Assembly (NCBI RefSeq): GCF_039523555.1
Contig: NZ_BAAAFN010000004.1
Span: forward strand, 248,001-312,000
DNA from: Castellaniella daejeonensis
Lineage (GTDB): Bacteria; Pseudomonadota; Gammaproteobacteria; Burkholderiales; Burkholderiaceae_B
Reading direction: 5' to 3'
Length of the DNA stretch: 64,000 nucleotides
A program made the translations under genes and the position numbers. The notes under the pieces were generated by a model. The model saw only the letters and a program-made list of their open reading frames with translations. It had not been told where the DNA came from and ran no database searches. How positions within the stretch are numbered: the first letter of the stretch is position 1; the number at the start of each line of letters is the position of its first letter. Shown one piece after another: positions 8,377 through 16,181 of the stretch.

Positions 8377-9681
8377 TCAGCGCGCCTGGGCCGGCTGCGC
8401 GGAAGCCCGGGGCGGCGCGACGACGGGCGCGGGCTTGTCCGGACGGGGTCGGATCAGCATCGGCACGAAGCGCCACAGGTACAGGCCCATGCACAGGATC
8501 CAGGCGACGGCGGCCAGGTGGAGCAGGTGGGGGCTGGCTGCCGAGGGCCACAGCGCGGCCAGCCGGAAGACGGCTGCCGCGATCATCAGCCAGTAGCTGG
8601 CCAGCATGCTGCCGTCCAGGGCCAGCGGGCGCCCGAGATGGCCCAGGGCCGTGCGGGTCAGCATGCCGATGATCAGGATGCAGAAACCCGCCATGCCGAT
8701 CAGGTGGACGTGCGTGGCGCTGCGCGCCAGCAGGCCGCTCAGCAGCGACGGATCGAGCAGGCCGCTGACCTGGACAGCCGCGGCCAGCAGCCCCACGCCG
8801 ATGAAGGCATAGCCCAGGTACAGGATCCACAGCATCGGCTTGCGCAGCACCGCCAGCGGCCGCCAGGCCAGCAACTGGCCCAGGCTGATGAGGCCGGTCA
8901 GCGCCAGGCTGAAGGCCATGAGCAGCGGCAGGAAGGCCGGCCCGTCGCCGGCGGCGGGCAGAATCTGCATCAGCACGCCGGCAGCCATCGCCAGGACGCT
9001 GAAGACCATCTGGACGTGGCCGGAGCGGGTCAGCATGGGGATCTGCAGGCCCTGGACCATGCGCATGGAGAAGAAGGGGATGACGCGCCGGGCGATCAGC
9101 AGGGCGATCACGGCCATGCCGATCAGGCCCAGGTCGAAGCGCTGCATCAGCAGGGCGTAGTTGCCGTTCCGGGCCGCCAGCAGGTACAGCAGGTCGGCCA
9201 CGCCGAGCGCCAGCATCACCGCGGGCAGGCCATAGTTGCGGCGGCTGCGGCCCTTGATCATCACGCGCATCAGGCTGGCCGAGGCGACCAGGAAGAACAG
9301 CACTTCCGCGGCCGTGGCGATCCAGAAGCCCGGCAGCCCGCCTGCCAGGAAACCGACGCGGGCGATCACCCACAGCAGGCTCAGCAGGCCCAGGGGACGC
9401 CCGGACAGGGGATTGAAACCGGTCCAGGTGGCGCTGGCAGTCAGCAGGAAGCCGACCGCGATGGTGATGATGAAGCCCCACAGCATTTCGTGGGCATGCC
9501 AGTAGACGTGCGGCAGGGGGCCGTCCAGCACCTGCGGGACGAAGATCCACAGGGCGATGGAGATCAGCGCCCAGGCGGCGCCGGCCATGTACAGCGGCCG
9601 GAATCCCAGGGCCAGGAAGGCCGTCATGGATGGCCGTTGCGCGGCGGCGGCCGGTTCCTCAATATTCAGCAGGCGGGACAT
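8377..9681 (-). CDS. nnrS: NnrS family haem-copper membrane protein (NO response)
   Basis: A 434-residue protein with about 12 hydrophobic helices and NnrS hallmarks: ALGFRPLYMAGAAWA near the N-terminus, WHAHEMLWGF and HVHLIGMAGFCILIIGMLTRTALGHLGRPL. NnrS proteins bind haem and copper and protect against nitrosative stress by an unclear mechanism. Its start overlaps the end of the upstream haemoglobin gene by 23 bp, and the NsrR-type regulator follows, so the three genes form one NO-controlled operon. MTAFLALGF, 18 codons later, is a possible alternative start. Confidence 0.93.
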   Translation of the reverse strand: MSRLLNIEEPAAAAQRPSMTAFLALGFRPLYMAGAAWALISIALWIFVPQVLDGPLPHVYWHAHEMLWGFIITIAVGFLLTASATWTGFNPLSGRPLGLLSLLWVIARVGFLAGGLPGFWIATAAEVLFFLVASASLMRVMIKGRSRRNYGLPAVMLALGVADLLYLLAARNGNYALLMQRFDLGLIGMAVIALLIARRVIPFFSMRMVQGLQIPMLTRSGHVQMVFSVLAMAAGVLMQILPAAGDGPAFLPLLMAFSLALTGLISLGQLLAWRPLAVLRKPMLWILYLGYAFIGVGLLAAAVQVSGLLDPSLLSGLLARSATHVHLIGMAGFCILIIGMLTRTALGHLGRPLALDGSMLASYWLMIAAAVFRLAALWPSAASPHLLHLAAVAWILCMGLYLWRFVPMLIRPRPDKPAPVVAPPRASAQPAQAR

Positions 9682-10081
9682 GGGCGTCGAACTCCGTCAC
9701 GGGTTGATCTGGTTGGTGGCTGACTTGGTAGCCGTACCACAGGCTGCGGGCGATGCGGCGGGCGAAGTCCTCGGCCTGGGCGGTGAAGGCGGTATTGTCG
9801 AATTCGTCCAGCGTTTCACGGAACAGGTCCAGCCAGCGGACGAACATCGGGCCTTCCAGGCCTGGCAGGGCGACGTGGCGCGGCATGGGCGTGCCGCTGT
9901 AGGTGCCGGTGCGCAGCAGCAGCGACGACCAGAAGCGCACCATGCGTTCCAGGTGCTCGTCCCAGTCGTCGATATGGGCGTCGAAGATCGGCCCCAGGAT
10001 GGGATCCTGCCGGACCCGGCGGTAGAAGTTGTGGACGAGGGCGACGATTTCGTCCTCTGTACAGACCGGAGTGTCTTCCAT
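9659..10081 (-). CDS. Group III truncated haemoglobin
   Basis: A 140-residue globin with the group III pattern: an FYRRVRQDPILGPIFDAHI start, the W-D-H-L segment (DDWDEHLERMVRFWSSLLLRTGTYSG) and a proximal-histidine region near PMPRHVALPGLEGPMFVRWLDLF. It probably binds NO or O2 and converts NO to less toxic products; that role is inferred from its operon with nnrS and nsrR. The ATG lies 23 bp downstream of a candidate NsrR operator that covers a TATAAT box. No clear Shine-Dalgarno precedes the ATG. Confidence 0.92.
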   Translation of the reverse strand: MEDTPVCTEDEIVALVHNFYRRVRQDPILGPIFDAHIDDWDEHLERMVRFWSSLLLRTGTYSGTPMPRHVALPGLEGPMFVRWLDLFRETLDEFDNTAFTAQAEDFARRIARSLWYGYQVSHQPDQPVTEFDAHVPPAEY

Positions 10082-10104
10082 GCGGGAGGCAGATCAGGAT
10101 TTCA

Positions 10105-10127
10105 AAGGTTCATATTATAGATATCTT
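10105..10127 (-). promoter_or_regulatory. Candidate NsrR operator overlapping a TATAAT -10 box
   Basis: Two 11-bp arms, AAGGTTCATAT and ATAGATATCTT, flank one central base. This is the 11-1-11 layout of the NsrR consensus (AAGATGYATTT and its complement); the arms match it at 8/11 and 7/11 positions. On the minus strand a perfect TATAAT (10119-10114) lies at its centre, with TTACGA 17 bp upstream as a weak -35. A bound repressor would cover the -10 box. The predicted leader is about 25 nt. Confidence 0.75.
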
Positions 10128-10251
10128 ATCGCCGGGTCGTAAAGCCCATCCTGGAGAGCCGCGGCCCGCCCGGCCTGCCGTTCAGTTATGATCGTAGACT
10201 TCACTCGTCCCCTGGATTGCGCGCCGTCCAGCCCCGCTGGCGTTTCACACC

Positions 10252-11346
10252 ATGCCCGAAACCGTCACACTGTCCTGCGTCATTCCCTGCCTGAACGAGC
10301 AGGCCAACCTGGGCGTGCTGCTGCCGGAATTGCTGGCCGTGCTGGCACGCCAGGATTGCGTGCCGGAAATCATCGTCGTCGACGACGGCAGCACGGACGG
10401 CACCCCCGATCTGATGCGCCACTGGGTCAGCCTGCATCCGGAAATCGTCTACCTGCGCCTGTCGCGCAATTTCGGCAAGGAAGCCGCCCTGACCGCTGGG
10501 CTGGACGTGGCGCGCGGCGATGCCGTGGTCTGCCTGGATGCCGACATGCAGCATCCGCCGGACATGATCCCGGCGATGCTGGCGCGCTGGCGTTCCGGGG
10601 TGCATATGGTCTATGCCGTGCGCGCCTCGCGCGACGACGAGACCTGGTTTAAGCGCATCGGCACCCGGGTGTTCTACGCGCTGATGCGCACGTCCGATGG
10701 CCTGGGCGTGCCGCCCAACGCCGGGGATTTCCGCCTGATGGACCGGGCCGTGGTCGATGCCCTGAAGCGGCTGCCGGAACGCGACCGCTTCATGAAGGGC
10801 CTGTTCGCCTGGGTCGGCTTCCAGTCCGAAGCCATGACCTATACGCCGCCCCAGCGGCTGCATGGCATCAGCCGCTTCCGGCCCCTGAAACTGCTGCGCT
10901 TCGCCGTGGACGGGCTGACGGCCTTCACCACCTGGCCGCTGCGGCTGCTGAGCCTGCTGGGCGCCTGCGTGTCGCTGCTGGCCTTTCTGTATGGCCTGTT
11001 CATCATCGTCTCCCACCTGCTCTATGGCGACGCGGTGCGCGGCTGGGCCACCCTGATCACCGTGATCCTGTTCTTCGCCGGGGTCAACCTGATGTCGCTG
11101 GGAGTGGTGGGGGAATACGTCGCCAGGATCTTCACCGAGGTCAAGGGCCGCCCCGTCTACCTGCTGCGCGAGCGCGCCGGCACGGGGCTCGATGCCGGCT
11201 ACGGCAGCACCGGAAGCGCCGGCCCCCGGCCGGGGCTGGAAGTCCCGCCGCCACTCCATCCGCAGGCCGGCACCGGCCTGCCGCCCGAGGCCGGGGATCC
11301 CCGCGCATCCGGCGCTTCCCCCGCACCAGGAGAACGGCCGACATGA
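10252..11346 (+). CDS. Family 2 glycosyltransferase, polyprenyl-phosphate sugar transferase (ArnC/LgmA-like)
   Basis: A 364-residue GT-A enzyme that probably moves a sugar from a nucleotide donor to undecaprenyl phosphate on the cytoplasmic face. Motifs: an N-terminal SCVIPCLNEQANL, VVDDGSTDGT, and the metal-binding DADMQHPPD. Two C-terminal helices (about 228-254 and 267-290) give the ArnC/GtrB/DPM1-like anchor, followed by EYVARIFTEVKGRP. The last 50 residues are unusually proline/glycine-rich. Its stop overlaps the next start (ATGA, 11343-11346), coupling it to the ArnT-like gene. The set resembles the Bordetella lgm lipid A glucosamine locus. Confidence 0.88.
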   Translation: MPETVTLSCVIPCLNEQANLGVLLPELLAVLARQDCVPEIIVVDDGSTDGTPDLMRHWVSLHPEIVYLRLSRNFGKEAALTAGLDVARGDAVVCLDADMQHPPDMIPAMLARWRSGVHMVYAVRASRDDETWFKRIGTRVFYALMRTSDGLGVPPNAGDFRLMDRAVVDALKRLPERDRFMKGLFAWVGFQSEAMTYTPPQRLHGISRFRPLKLLRFAVDGLTAFTTWPLRLLSLLGACVSLLAFLYGLFIIVSHLLYGDAVRGWATLITVILFFAGVNLMSLGVVGEYVARIFTEVKGRPVYLLRERAGTGLDAGYGSTGSAGPRPGLEVPPPLHPQAGTGLPPEAGDPRASGASPAPGERPT

Positions 11347-12989
11347 AGTTTCCCGCGATCGGTACTCGCCTGGTGGACGCCGGCGAGTCGCTCTGGCGGC
11401 GCCTGCAGGCCCGGCGCGCCTGGCCCTGGGTGGCGCTGTTCTCTTTTCTCTGGCTGGCGGCCACGACCTGGATGTATCCGCTGCTGCTGCCCGACGAGGG
11501 CCGTTACGTCGGGGTGGCCTGGTACATGCTGGCCTCGGGGGATTACCTGACGCCGCACCTGGACGGCCTGCCGTTCTTCCACAAGCCGCCGCTGTTCTAC
11601 TGGCTGACGGCGGCATCCCTGGCGCTGTTCGGCGACAATGCCTGGGCCGGGCGCCTGTGCTCGGTGCTGGCCGCCACGGCGCTGGTGACGGTCTTCTACG
11701 TCTTCCTGCGCCGCTACGCCAGCGGCCGTGCCGCGGGCCGCACGACCCTGATCCTGGCGGTGCAGCCCTTCCTGTTCGGCGCGGCGCATTACGCCAACCT
11801 GGACATGCTGGTGGCCGCCCTGATGGGCCTGACCGTGATGGCGGGCGCAGACGCGGTGTTCCGCCGCGAGCAGTTGCGGCCCGATGGCTGGTCGCTGGCG
11901 GCCATGTACGCCGCTGCGGCGGCCGGGTTCCTGGCCAAGGGCCTGATCGGCATCGTGCTGCCGGGCGGCGTGCTGTTCTTCTGGCTCCTGGGCCGGCGCC
12001 GGTACCGCGCCCTGGCACGCCTGCTGTGGTGGCCGGGCATCCTGCTGTTCCTGGCACTGACCCTGCCCTGGATGGTGACCATGCAGCTGCGCCATCCCGG
12101 CTTCTTCGATTACTACATCGTCTACCAGCATTTCCAGCGCTTTCTCGAAACCGGCTTCAACAATCCGCACCCGTTCTGGTTCTATGTGCCGGTGGTGCTG
12201 GGCCTGACCCTGCCGTGGTCGATCCAGTTGTGGCGCTGGTTCCAGCCCCAGGGGCCGCTGCAGACGGCGTTCGTGCCGCCCGCCCACCGGATCGAGCAGG
12301 TCGACCGCCGCGTGCTGCGTGGCCTGATGCTGTCCTGGCTGGCGGTGGTGCTGGTGTTCTTCTCGATCCCGGCTTCCAAGCTGGTCGGCTACGTGATCGC
12401 CGTCCTGCCGCCGCTGGCCTGGTTCATCCAGGAAACCTTCGAGCAGCGGGAAGAGTCCAACGCGCCGGGCGCGGGGCGCAGCCTGGTCCGCCATGCCCTG
12501 GTGGCAGCCGGCCTGTGCCTGCTGGCGGTGGCGGCGCTGGTGCTGTTCCCGCAACGCAGCACCAAGGGACTCGCCCAGGCGCTGGCGGCGTCGGCGCAGC
12601 CCGGCGATCATCTGGTCATGCTCGACCAGTACTCCTACGACGTGCCGATGTATGCCGGCTGGCGCGATCCGATCATCGCCGTCTCCCATTGGGACGACCC
12701 GCGCATCATGCAGGGCGACGACTGGCGCCGTGAGCTGGCCGATGCAGCCGGGTTCGCGCCCGATCGGGGCGCCGACAGGCTCTGGCCGGAGCAACGGCTG
12801 CAGGCCTATCTGTGCGATCCGGGTCATGCGACGACCTGGCTGCTGGCCTGGCTGGACGAGGCGGAACGCTATCCGGCGCTGGCGGGCCGCGAGCCCTGGG
12901 CACAGTCGCGCAAGATGGGTCTGTGGCGCGTTCCGGCCGCCGAGACCGTCAATGGCTGCGGCGAAACGCCCAGTAGCGCCCCAGAATGA
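11343..12989 (+). CDS. Family 39 glycosyltransferase, lipid A sugar transferase (ArnT/LgmB-like)
   Basis: A 548-residue polytopic membrane enzyme that uses a polyprenyl-phosphate sugar to modify lipid A on the periplasmic side. It has the ArnT/PMT signature: an acidic loop motif PDEGRYVGVAWYMLASGDY after the first helix, then FFHKPPLFYWLTA, then at least ten helices and a soluble C-terminal domain from about residue 415. Sugar and acceptor are inferred from the neighbours: there is a deacetylase and no Ara4N genes, which favours glucosamine over aminoarabinose. Its 3' end overlaps the convergent gtrA gene by 41 bp. Confidence 0.87.
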   Translation: MKFPAIGTRLVDAGESLWRRLQARRAWPWVALFSFLWLAATTWMYPLLLPDEGRYVGVAWYMLASGDYLTPHLDGLPFFHKPPLFYWLTAASLALFGDNAWAGRLCSVLAATALVTVFYVFLRRYASGRAAGRTTLILAVQPFLFGAAHYANLDMLVAALMGLTVMAGADAVFRREQLRPDGWSLAAMYAAAAAGFLAKGLIGIVLPGGVLFFWLLGRRRYRALARLLWWPGILLFLALTLPWMVTMQLRHPGFFDYYIVYQHFQRFLETGFNNPHPFWFYVPVVLGLTLPWSIQLWRWFQPQGPLQTAFVPPAHRIEQVDRRVLRGLMLSWLAVVLVFFSIPASKLVGYVIAVLPPLAWFIQETFEQREESNAPGAGRSLVRHALVAAGLCLLAVAALVLFPQRSTKGLAQALAASAQPGDHLVMLDQYSYDVPMYAGWRDPIIAVSHWDDPRIMQGDDWRRELADAAGFAPDRGADRLWPEQRLQAYLCDPGHATTWLLAWLDEAERYPALAGREPWAQSRKMGLWRVPAAETVNGCGETPSSAPE

Positions 12990-13341
12990 ACGTCATTCCC
13001 GCGATGCCGATCAGCACCAGGGCCAGCAGCACGTCGTAGCGGATCGCCGTCAGGTGCAGCAGCGTGGCGTAGGCGGCTTCGTTGACGGCGAAACCCAGGG
13101 CGGACACCACGAAGAACCGCGTGGCCGCGCGCAGCAGCGGCGCGCGCTGGTGGCGGAAGGTCAGGTGGTAGTGGCCCGCGAACGAAACGCCGAACGCCAC
13201 CAACCAGCCGACCCCGTTGGCGGCCAGCGGGGGCAGGTTTCCCAGGGATACGCAGGCAACGGCGACCACCCAGTGGGTGGCCGCGGCCGCGCAGCCTACA
13301 ATGACGAACCAGCCGATCTGGGCAGCGAGTTTCTTGAACAT
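12949..13341 (-). CDS. GtrA-like membrane protein (putative lipid-linked sugar flippase)
   Basis: A 130-residue protein with four hydrophobic helices in the GtrA pattern (FVIVGCAAAATHWVV ... ANGVGWLVAFGVSFAGHYHLTFRH ... RFFVVSALGFAVNEAAY ... GRYWAFRRS). GtrA proteins are thought to move polyprenyl-phosphate sugars across the inner membrane, which would connect the GT2 and GT39 enzymes here. The gene is embedded: it converges on and overlaps the GT39 gene by 41 bp, and its ATG interlocks with the divergent deacetylase ATG in one CATG (13339-13342). Confidence 0.82.
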   Translation of the reverse strand: MFKKLAAQIGWFVIVGCAAAATHWVVAVACVSLGNLPPLAANGVGWLVAFGVSFAGHYHLTFRHQRAPLLRAATRFFVVSALGFAVNEAAYATLLHLTAIRYDVLLALVLIGIAGMTFILGRYWAFRRSH

Positions 13342-14188
13342 GGATCCGGGGTCACAAACAGCAGGGCATCGATACCGGCGCATTGTATTGTGCGCCGATG
13401 ATTTCGGAATGAATCCGGCGGTCAACGCCGGCATTCTCTCATTGGCCGCGCAGGGCCGCCTGTCGGCCACCAGCCTGCTGGTCGACGGCCCGGCCGTGCG
13501 CCGGGGCGCACACGCCCTGCAGGCCAGCGGCCTGCAGATCGGCCTGCACCTGAACTTCACCGAATCCTTCGGCCAGCCAGGCCTGTGCCTGCCCCTGGGG
13601 GCACTGATCCGGGCAGCCTGGCTGGGGCGCCTGCCGGGCGATGCCGTGCGCGCCGCCGTGCAGCGGCAGCTGGCGCTGTTCCAGGACATCACGGGCCGGG
13701 TGCCTGATTACATCGATGGTCATCAGCACGTGCATCAGTTGCCCGGCATCCGCGATGCGCTGCTCGATGCGCTGCCCGAGCCCCGGGACGGCCGGCCCTG
13801 GATCCGCGATGTCGGGCGGCCCCGCATGTCGGGCCTGCCGCCGCGCCTGCGGTTCAAGGCCGCCGTCATCGCCGGGCTGGGCGCTGCCGGCCTGAGGCGG
13901 CGGGCGGTTGCGCGCGGCCATGCGCTGAATCCCGGCTTCCTGGGCGTGTATGATTTCCAGGGTGGCGTTCCTGCCTACGAAGGGTGGATGCGCCGCTGGC
14001 TGGCGTCGTGCCGCGACGGCGACGTGCTGATGTGCCATCCCGCGCTCGGCGCGGATGGCACGGACGCCCTGTCGGCGCAGCGCCAGGCCGAACACGAGGT
14101 GCTGGCGAGTCCGCTCATGGGGCGGCTGCTGGCGGAACATCACCTGACGATCGAAGGGGCGGCGCACCGCCCCGAGGAACCCGCATGA
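13340..14188 (+). CDS. ChbG/HpnK (YdjC) family carbohydrate deacetylase
   Basis: A 282-residue protein starting RRIVLCADDFGMNPAVNAGI, with metal ligands expected in the ADD motif and in HLNFTE and DGHQHVHQLPG. YdjC-type enzymes remove N-acetyl groups from sugars; here it could deacetylate polyprenyl-phosphate GlcNAc to GlcN before transfer to lipid A, as proposed for LgmC in Bordetella. ATG 13340 is the latest usable start before the conserved core; an in-frame ATG at 13301 would enlarge the overlap with gtrA. Its stop overlaps the next start (ATGA). Confidence 0.85.
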   Translation: MDPGSQTAGHRYRRIVLCADDFGMNPAVNAGILSLAAQGRLSATSLLVDGPAVRRGAHALQASGLQIGLHLNFTESFGQPGLCLPLGALIRAAWLGRLPGDAVRAAVQRQLALFQDITGRVPDYIDGHQHVHQLPGIRDALLDALPEPRDGRPWIRDVGRPRMSGLPPRLRFKAAVIAGLGAAGLRRRAVARGHALNPGFLGVYDFQGGVPAYEGWMRRWLASCRDGDVLMCHPALGADGTDALSAQRQAEHEVLASPLMGRLLAEHHLTIEGAAHRPEEPA

Positions 14189-14547
14189 GCCCGACCTACC
14201 AAACCCTGACGCCCGATTTCTCCGTCGCTCCCCAGCTGCAGCCCGATGACATGCAGGCCCTGGCGGACGCGGGCTTCAAGTCCGTCATCATCAACCGCCC
14301 GGACGGCGAAGGCGGCCCCGAACAACCCCTGTCCGACGACGTGTTGCGGGCCGCCCGGGCGGCCGGACTGCAGGCGCGCTACCAGCCCGTGGTCAGCGGC
14401 GCGATCACGGCCGCCGACGTGGCCGAGTTCGCCGGGCTGCTGCGCGAGCTGCCTGCGCCGGTGCTGGCCTTCTGCCGTTCGGGGGCGCGCTGCACGAATC
14501 TGTTCGTGGCGGCCCGGGAATCTGGCATAGATCAAACTCAGGGCTGA
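14185..14547 (+). CDS. TIGR01244/DUF442 family phosphatase-like (putative sulfur transferase) protein
   Basis: A 120-residue protein with the family features: an N-terminal LTPDFSVAPQLQPDDMQALADAGFKSVIINRPDGE and a phosphatase-like loop FCRSGARC with Cys97, Arg102 and Cys103. Related domains are found in beta-lactamase-like hydrolase (Blh) proteins linked to sulfide handling. It is translationally coupled to the deacetylase gene (ATGA, 14185-14188), but its link to lipid A modification is unclear. Its substrate is unknown. Confidence 0.75.
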   Translation: MSPTYQTLTPDFSVAPQLQPDDMQALADAGFKSVIINRPDGEGGPEQPLSDDVLRAARAAGLQARYQPVVSGAITAADVAEFAGLLRELPAPVLAFCRSGARCTNLFVAARESGIDQTQG

Positions 14548-14617
14548 TCCGACTGTCATTTCGCCGGACCAGCGGTTATGCTCGTGTCTCCTAGTCAGCG
14601 TTTTGGATGATCCGCGT

Positions 14618-15079
14618 ATGTTCAAGAAGATCCTGATCCCCACGGATGGCTCCAAGCTTTCCGCCCAGGCGGCCAACAAAGGCGTCTGCTTCGCCCGTAC
14701 CATCGGCGCGGAGATCGTTGCGCTGCATGTGACCCAGCCCTTTGCCGCCACGGTCGGCTTCGACGGCATGGCCGCTGCCTATGCCATCACGGACGAAGAC
14801 TACGACCGGACTGCCGCCGAGCAGGCCCAGAAGTACCTCCAGGCCGTGCTCGACCGGGCCGAGACCGCCGGTGTCAAGGCCACGTCCCTGGCCGTGTCCA
14901 ATTTCAACGTCGCCGACGGCATCGTGCAGGCCGCCCAGACAGAAGGCTGCGACCTGATCTTCATCGGCAGCCATGGCCGCAGCGGCCTGTCGCGCCTGCT
15001 GCTGGGCAGCGTCACGGTCAAGGTCCTGGGCCTGGCCAAGGTCGCCACCCTGGTCTACCGGGTCAAGGAAAACGACTGA
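14618..15079 (+). CDS. Universal stress protein, UspA family (ATP-binding type)
   Basis: A 153-residue single-domain Usp. It opens MFKKILIPTDGSKLS and has the nucleotide-binding pattern GSHGRSGLSRLLLGSVT near the C-terminus, so it should bind ATP. ATG 14618 is chosen over an upstream TTG at 14603 because the Usp fold begins exactly there and GGATGA lies 7-13 bp upstream. In many betaproteobacteria such genes respond to low oxygen; only a poor half-site resembling an FNR box is visible upstream. moaA follows after 4 bp, so the two may be co-transcribed. Confidence 0.9.
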   Translation: MFKKILIPTDGSKLSAQAANKGVCFARTIGAEIVALHVTQPFAATVGFDGMAAAYAITDEDYDRTAAEQAQKYLQAVLDRAETAGVKATSLAVSNFNVADGIVQAAQTEGCDLIFIGSHGRSGLSRLLLGSVTVKVLGLAKVATLVYRVKEND

Positions 15080-15083
15080 TTCC

Positions 15084-16169
15084 ATGCCCCGCGTGATCCA
15101 TCACCGGCCTGCAACGGCGCCGGAAGACCGCGATGCGGTCGCCGCGCCGGGTGGGTCGGTGTCCGACGCGTTCGGGCGCCCCTTGCGTGACTTGCGGATC
15201 TCGGTCACCGACCGCTGCAATTTCCGCTGCACCTACTGCATGCCGCGCGAGCTGTTCGGCGCCGACCATGCCTTCCTGCCCCACGGGGCCTTGCTCACCT
15301 TCGAGGAAATCACCCGGTTTGCCAGGATCGCCCTGGCAAGCGGGGTGCGCAAGATCCGCCTGACGGGCGGGGAACCCCTGTTGCGCAAGCAGATCGAAAC
15401 CCTGGTCGGCATGCTGGCGGGCCTGCGCACGCCGGACGGCGAACCGCCCGAGCTGACCCTCACCACCAACGGCACGTTGCTGGCCCGCAAGGCCCGCGCG
15501 CTGGCCGACGCCGGCCTGACGCGCGTGACGGTCAGCCTCGACGCGCTGGACGATGCCCTGTTCGAGCGCATGAGCGACAGCGGCGTGCCGGTCGCCACGA
15601 TCCTCGATGGCATCGAGGCCGCCGCCGCAGCGGGCCTGAAGCCCGTCAAAGTCAACATGGTCGTGCGGCGCGGCATGAACGACGGCCAGATCCTGCCGAT
15701 GGCGCGCCATTTCAGGGGCACCGGGCACACGCTGCGCTTCATTGAATACATGGATGTCGGCAATACCAACGGCTGGCGCATGGACGAAGTCGTCACCGGA
15801 GCGGAAATCGTGCGGATCATCGGCGCCGAATTCCCGCTGCGGCCGGTCCAGGCCCGCTATCGGGGCGAAGTCGCCGCCCGCTGGGCCTACGAGGACGGCG
15901 CGGGCGAAATCGGCCTGATCACCAGCGTGTCCCAGCCCTTCTGCGGAGACTGTACCCGGCTGCGCCTGTCGCCCGAGGGGCGGCTGTTCACCTGCCTGTT
16001 CGCCGAGCAGGGGCACGACATCCGCGAACTGCTGCGCAGCGGGGCCAGCGATGATGCGCTGGCCCGGCGCCTGGCGGGCGTCTGGCAGGCCCGCGACGAC
16101 CGCTATTCCGAGCGCCGCGGAGAGGCCCACCGCGACCACAAAGTAGAAATGAGCTACATCGGGGGATGA
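15084..16169 (+). CDS. moaA: GTP 3',8-cyclase, molybdenum cofactor synthesis
   Basis: A 361-residue radical-SAM enzyme that with MoaC converts GTP to cyclic pyranopterin monophosphate. The SAM cluster motif is Cys45, Cys49, Cys52 (CNFRCTYC); the second cluster is in FCGDCTRLRLSPEGRLFTC; the essential C-terminal GG is present (SYIGG). An N-terminal extension of about 25 residues precedes the core. It begins 4 bp after the usp gene. A repeated two-hairpin element starts around its stop codon and separates it from mobA. Confidence 0.96.
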   Translation: MPRVIHHRPATAPEDRDAVAAPGGSVSDAFGRPLRDLRISVTDRCNFRCTYCMPRELFGADHAFLPHGALLTFEEITRFARIALASGVRKIRLTGGEPLLRKQIETLVGMLAGLRTPDGEPPELTLTTNGTLLARKARALADAGLTRVTVSLDALDDALFERMSDSGVPVATILDGIEAAAAAGLKPVKVNMVVRRGMNDGQILPMARHFRGTGHTLRFIEYMDVGNTNGWRMDEVVTGAEIVRIIGAEFPLRPVQARYRGEVAARWAYEDGAGEIGLITSVSQPFCGDCTRLRLSPEGRLFTCLFAEQGHDIRELLRSGASDDALARRLAGVWQARDDRYSERRGEAHRDHKVEMSYIGG

Positions 16170-16181
16170 GACAGGACACAT

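Noticed and set aside
14521..14535. FNR box upstream of the universal stress gene
   Set aside because: Only one half-site (ATCAA) is good; the other half (CTGGC) matches 2 of 5 positions and the spacing to a likely -10 does not fit.
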